Below, piece after piece: positions 58,420 through 64,000 of a stretch of DNA of 64,000 nt; positions within the stretch are counted from its first letter, which is position 1; every line of letters begins with the position of its first letter. Origin of the DNA: Epiperipatus broadwayi (lineage: Eukaryota > Onychophora > Udeonychophora > Euonychophora > Peripatidae); NCBI GenBank assembly GCA_028023455.1, contig JAQFVV010000233.1, positions 1,196,501 to 1,260,500 of the forward strand, written 5' to 3'. Position numbers and translations under genes: made by a program. The notes under the pieces are model-generated. The model saw only the letters and a list, made by a program, of their open reading frames with translations. It was not told where the DNA came from and made no database searches.

Positions 58420-60580
58420 TTTGGGAAGATTTAGTTGTTAATGTTTTAGACATTATTAATTATAAGATTATGTACCCAGAATGCTAATATAATTCAATAT
58501 TTTGTAAACAAATTTGAAGGATTTAGGAGCATACTTTTTTACAATGTCTGCTCCACTTAATATAAGCTTTAATAAGAAAGTCAGAATAACATCTTGCATA
58601 TCATATTTAACAGATTAAACAACTTTATCTCTTCAGCTTTATATATACTATAATAACTTATGTCTTTAATTCCAGAAATTACAAATAAGTTTTAAATAAA
58701 AATCAATGAACACTAGATGATAGCAAAAACAACAACAACAACCCAGTTGTTTTATGAACACTTTTTTAAATTTCAGACACTTATAATAGAAGCTACTATT
58801 TCAGATTTTCTGTTATTCTGCTATCAAAGCTAATGGGAATGATTTACTATCATATCTGTATATATGTAGAAGCAGGTTGGTTTGGATTGAAATCCTAAAA
58901 TAATTGGAAACTTCAAGCTATTAGTTGAGGTAACATAATAATAATAATAAAGTTAACTATATAAAAAGTGGATAGTGAATTACTTTATTTAAAATTCTGA
59001 ATAAATTATAGTAGCTATACATTTTAGATTTTCAAATCTTCACACTATCTTCAGTAAATTATAATATACATTCAAATTTTATGCTAATTTGAAAAATGTG
59101 TGAATGAAAACAGTGTTAAGGAGAGATTTTTATATATTTAATTTTATCTTCTGAATACATATTTTTCATTTTTTGCCAATCCTATATCCCAATGATTTTA
59201 TAAAAATTGTCTCTTATAATAGCTAACTACTGTTACTTACAAAGTTGCATTTAGACCAAGATATTCTGTTTAACTAGCTTGTTCTTGTTTACCTTATTAT
59301 TTTTTACTTTTGATATATATATATTTTATAAAATTAAAATGATCAATCTTTAAGAATTTTTTTTTTCATCACAATCAGACATAGTAGAATGGATAATATA
59401 TTTTAACATTAATCATCAATTGTAAATGGAAATATTGAACTTTTATTTAAAAAACTTAACAAATACAGAGAGATTTCCTGCAATAAAAGTAATTTTTTTC
59501 ATTAAGCTTATTCATTAGGTAATCAGTTTGTTCAAACACACATTGAAATATATAAATTTTGACATGTTTAAAACAATCCACTCAAGGATTTCAGTTTAGA
59601 ATAAATTTACCATTAATACAACTATTTAAATAAACAAAATGTATTACAAAGTCAAAAACATAAGTATAGAACATAAAACTACTTACTATATATATATCTA
59701 ATTTTAGTGAAAATGGCATACCTTTAAAAAGTATATACATATATAAACTTAGCCCTTCTAAAATTCGTAAAAATAAAATCACAGATCGTTGATTTAGCAG
59801 TATCGTATTCACAACTTTCATATTTTGGCATAAAGTTTCAAATTTTATTTTTATAGCTCATTGTAAAAACTAACATAAAATGTTTAAAAGCATAAAATAA
59901 AAAACATAAATAAAATTATTGGATATTATTTTTTTCTTGATATTTAGGATAATTAATTTTCTAGCTCTGCTTTTTTGACTCAAGGCTAAAATTATTATAT
60001 GTACGAAACAGAATAATTACAATGAGACAGTATAAACATTAAGCAAATTAAATTAATAAATAAGCTGTACAAAATGTGACAAAGGTGTTTCCTTGCTCAA
60101 ATCAAAGTTGAAAATCTTTGATATATTTTGAGTATTCACTTATTATGTCAAATTAAAGTATTCATTATAGCAATTATGTTCACTCTATAAATATTAATTT
60201 AGTGAGAAAATAAGTTTCACTATCAAACTTCACTCTGTCAATTTTTTGGTACTAAATGTCAACAAGTTATTCATTTAATAATATTTGCTTGTATAAATTA
60301 TGTTATGATTAGAATAAAATATATTTTAATGTATAATGAAGCTGGAAAATATCTACATTACTATAGTAACATTTGTTTCATATAATAATCATTAGTTCAT
60401 TACTCAAGAAATCATGACATATTCAAGCACTGAATAAGAAAAAGATCATCTTCAATTCAAGAATCTTTAACCTCTAAGTTTTTTCTTTTCCTCGCAATAA
60501 ATTGTGCAAAAAATATATATGCTTTGAACTAGCTCTAAGAAATAACACTCAAATCACAGTTTATGTTTTAAAATTAAACA
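58420..60580. other. AT-rich spacer, no gene seen
   Basis: No feature is supported. Short frames are AT-driven. Confidence 0.5.
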
Positions 60581-60583
60581 ATT

Positions 60584-61308
<725 letters not shown>

Positions 61309-62645
61309 GTGAATGTATGTTTGTCAGGTACTTATTACTTAGCTGGTTCCTGGTCACTTGATGGCATTATTGCCAGTCAAAAACACTGCAATGTAACATT
61401 ACCGGGCTGCAATTTTTAAAATATGGCTAATTTTTTTGGATCTCTTTAATTTTTAATATTTTATTTTTAGGGTTTTTTTGGCTATACAGTGATTTTTTTT
61501 TGTTGGCTTTAACTTTTATTTTTTAAATTAATTTTTATTACCTTTTTTTTAAAAAAAATAAAAACAAACAAAAATAATGTCTGTCTCTAATTTTTACAAA
61601 GTATTTCTCAATCCACCCCCTCTCCCCAAAAAAATTAAAATAAGATCAAAGACTTTTTCAATTTTTTTTTTTCAAAATACGGTGACTTTTTTTTGCCTAT
61701 ATGGTGGACATTTTTTTGGCTCTATTGATATACCGCTGATATACTAAAACTTTGATTTTTAAAACCAATTTTTACTACCCTTTTTAAAAAATAAAAACAA
61801 ACCAAAAATAACTTTTGTCTCAGTGAAGACAAAGTATTTCTCAACCCACTCCCCCCAAAAAAATGAAATAAGATCAAAACTTTTGATATTTTCACCTTTC
61901 ATTGTCTTTTTTTTTTTTAAAAAAAAAGATGATGACTATATGGCAACTCTTTTTTTGGCTATATGGTGATTTGTATTACATGAGTTCTATTTTGCCCTTT
62001 TTTAAAAAAAACTTTTACTATTAATGACATTTTTTGATCCTTTTATTTTTCCTACTATGTCTTTAATATTTTATTTTTAGTAATTGAATACCTTCATTTG
62101 CAATAGCCTGACTGACATTGGTAAGTGGCACAATTTATGTGCCATTTTATTTGCCTTGTATAATTTCATACAAAAGCATGTGTTTTCACATGAGCTTGGC
62201 CGAATTGTATTTGGCCCTACTCTTTCCCAATGTTTTGCACATTCCAAGTTGTGTAAGGAAGGGTGGGGACAGTGTGACAATTCTTAGTGATTCAGACAGC
62301 ATGATTTAAGTAGAAATGAAATTACTCTGCTATGGGCATATCAAAACTTGTGGCCACTTGAAATCCAAACATCATCAGACGATATAATAGTGACCAGTGA
62401 ATTGTGAAAATTTGCATAATGTGTCACAAATCACAAAACAAGCAATAATGTTTCTGTGCAATGCCATCAAGTGGCCTGCAATGGCTAGAATAAACGTAAA
62501 CTGTTTTCTTAGTTGTGTTAGGCCATGTAAACAGCATTTGTAGCTGTTTTGCACTGGCAACAATGCCAACAGGTGGCCACACTCAGCTAAGTAATAAGTA
62601 CCATTTGTCCTTAAGGCTGTCATGCTTGTATGTGAATGTATATTT
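61309..62645. mobile_element. Repeat unit with inverted ends next to the (CTAT)n array
   Basis: The segment at 61325-61405 (GGTACTTATTACTTAGCTG, later GATGGCATTATTGCCAGT) recurs in reverse complement at 62530-62610 with roughly three quarters identity. A third, shorter inverted copy of the GGCCACTTGATGGCATTG phrase lies at 62460-62480. GTGAATGTAT follows the array at 61311 and recurs at 62632. A non-autonomous element that carries or neighbours a tetranucleotide array fits; similar architecture is known from mollusc and insect MITE- or Helitron-like repeats. No protein frame. Confidence 0.45.
61470..61990. repeat. Imperfect tandem duplication, about 236-bp unit
   Basis: The segment 61541-61655 (AAAATAAAAACAAACAAAAATAA, later AAAGTATTTCTCAATCCACC) recurs at 61777-61888 with the same order of elements, including a C-rich run followed by A-rich and AATAAGATCAAA. 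The GGCTATATGGTGA-like phrase recurs at about 61480, 61697 and 61957. It lies inside the repeat bounded at 61309-62645. Confidence 0.6.
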
Positions 62646-62699
62646 AAGGCTGTGTCAAATTCACAACCAATTAAAATACTATTATGTTTGGCCACAATA

Positions 62700-63715
62700 A
62701 TGTCAAATTCACAATTGAAAAATCAGTAAAAAAATCTTTTTTAATCTGTAATTTTTATTCCAAAACATTTTATGGAAAGGAAGTAATTCTGCCATTAATA
62801 AATCATAATTTTTAGAGTTGTCCATAACACCTTCAAATTCATATATCAAATATAACAGGTGTATTTAAAAAAATTAAATTTAAATTTAGCTTTATGCTTT
62901 AGTTTTATTAATACCTTGCCTGATACACTTCTGAGGTGTACCAAACTGGTTGGGTATTCCAAACATTTTTTTCCTCAATTGTGAATTTCTCACATTTATT
63001 TATATAATATTAAAATCTTTTGTTTAATTTACATTAAATCTTTAAAAAAATGTCAAAACAATTAATTTAAAAACAACAGTTTTTCTATAGTCCCGTTACA
63101 GTGTTGTTAATGTATAAAACCCAATAGTGCACATCACATTTTAATATACACATATTTGCTTTTAGAGTCGAGGGAGATGTACTATTTTATTTTAAACAAT
63201 AATAGTCTGAAATATTTTAAAATTACCAATTACTTTAGGAATCAAATATCACTTTTCAGAGATAGTTCAGGATTATAGGCCAAGAGCAAATTCACAGTGA
63301 TGTTACATTTAATAATCAAAACCATAATTATAAAATAAACATTAATCAAATTATCTTCATCAAATAAATACATATTTTATATATGTTTATCAAAATGTTA
63401 AAAAAATAAAAAAACAAATGTGAGTTTTCTTTGATAATAACTATTAACATTTTAAAACACTCAATTGGCAACTCTAGTATCAAATGCAATGTTAACTATC
63501 TTTACCAAATGTTTCTAGAATAATTTAATAAAATCTCTAACTTTTTTACCCCATAGTAAAAAGTTCATAAAAATCGTATTCATGAATATGTTTTTGATAA
63601 TACTGAACCTTATCAATATTATTTATTTACCAAATCATTTGTTTGTTGTTGTTCTTGGAACAAATAACAGGCAGTATATTCTCTTTTTCTAAAGTCTACC
63701 CTTTCAGTTATACAG
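62700..63715. other. AT-rich spacer, no gene seen
   Basis: No feature is supported. Confidence 0.5.
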
Positions 63716-63719
63716 AATC

Positions 63720-64000
63720 TATATGAAAAATGAGTGGAAGTATTCTTCCTACAAGTGGAAAATATAAGCCATTTGAAATGAAAAGTGCTATTATAAAGAA
63801 ACTTATATGTCCAGCACTATTTTCAATTTTAATGACTGTCATTTTTGAAATTATATATAATTAGCTTAATCAAACAGAGATGAAAATACATACAGGTTTG
63901 TTGATGAAATTTCTAATTTGAATCAATTAAAAGTGAAAACAACCACTTCATTTTGGATTCTGGATTTGTAGTATGCTGATGATTGAGCTATTTTTGCTAT
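63720..64000 (+). pseudogene. Reverse transcriptase fragment at the right edge
   Basis: The plus strand reads KKLICPALFSILMTVIFEIIY near 63798-63860, matching the LSPxLFxIxxxxI segment before the catalytic box, and then LDL*YADD*AIFA near 63957-64000, a motif C YADD flanked by two in-frame stops. It continues beyond the window. The sequence differs from the other LINEs here. The stops show it is decayed. Confidence 0.55.

Noticed and set aside
62375-62695. 106-codon minus-strand frame as a gene
   Set aside because: Part of it (GTYYLAECGHLLALL) mirrors the inverted copy near 61330 (GTYYLAGSWSLDGI), so it is repeat sequence; no start context or domain.

Overview
The window looks like repeat-rich nuclear DNA from an invertebrate animal. 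By eye it is about three quarters A+T. It has no bacterial-style operons or dense open frames, but it has long di-, tri- and tetranucleotide microsatellites, many broken non-LTR retrotransposon (LINE) copies, DNA-transposon derivatives and foldback elements. I cannot name the species. No complete host gene is visible; the longest open frames are microsatellite artefacts or pieces of decayed reverse transcriptase.

Layout. One LINE family with an APE-type endonuclease and a reverse transcriptase supplies about eleven copies or fragments: 1-2125, 7463-8150, 10930-11120, 11310-12270, 12550-12740, 16555-16990, 26880-28080, 34760-35870, 37850-38125, 40720-41520 and 49255-50425. Many are cut short at the 5' end, and the better-preserved ones end in a (TGA/GAT)n tail. 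Two other LINE types lie on the minus strand at 45740-48215 and 48560-48990. A further reverse transcriptase, recognised from a YADD box, runs off the right edge at 63720-64000. A hAT-type MITE with an 8-bp target duplication lies at 8383-8888. Foldback hairpins lie at 12305-12461, 25684-25836 and 55333-55450. A (CTAT)n array of about 720 bp fills 60586-61308. The stretches in between are AT-rich DNA in which I see little, plus a few decayed coding remnants (2838-3010, 24150-24260 with 25095-25192, 42900-43600, 50665-51300).

Main discovery. A dispersed and partly tandem repeat family of about 440-476 bp carries a type I hammerhead ribozyme motif. The core is CTGATGA, then a short hairpin (stem II), then GAA, then a very short stem III, a TA or TT cleavage dinucleotide, and a closing stem I made of CCAA/TTGG plus a distal helix. 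About 50-90 nt after the predicted cleavage site, on the same strand, is a tRNA-like segment with a Pol III B-box-like GTTCAAATCC. Copies lie near 9.1, 18.4-19.4, 26.1-26.8, 32.2-34.4, 36.4, 39.9-40.6 and 42.3 kb, including a head-to-tail array of four units at 32.70-34.44 kb. A diverged sister family at 15.24-15.64 and 58.05-58.41 kb has the same ribozyme centre, is built as inverted dimers, and is flanked by direct repeats that look like target-site duplications. The distal part of stem I changes in a compensatory way between copies, which supports selection on RNA structure. Hammerheads are known in schistosome Sm-alpha SINE-like repeats, in Penelope-like elements and in animal retrozymes; I infer that this is a member of that general class. 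Whether the family is already described cannot be decided from the sequence alone.

How the parts may work together. The ribozyme repeats have no protein frame, so they would be non-autonomous and would need a reverse transcriptase supplied in trans. The LINEs here are candidates only by co-residence. All LINE copies in the window appear dead.
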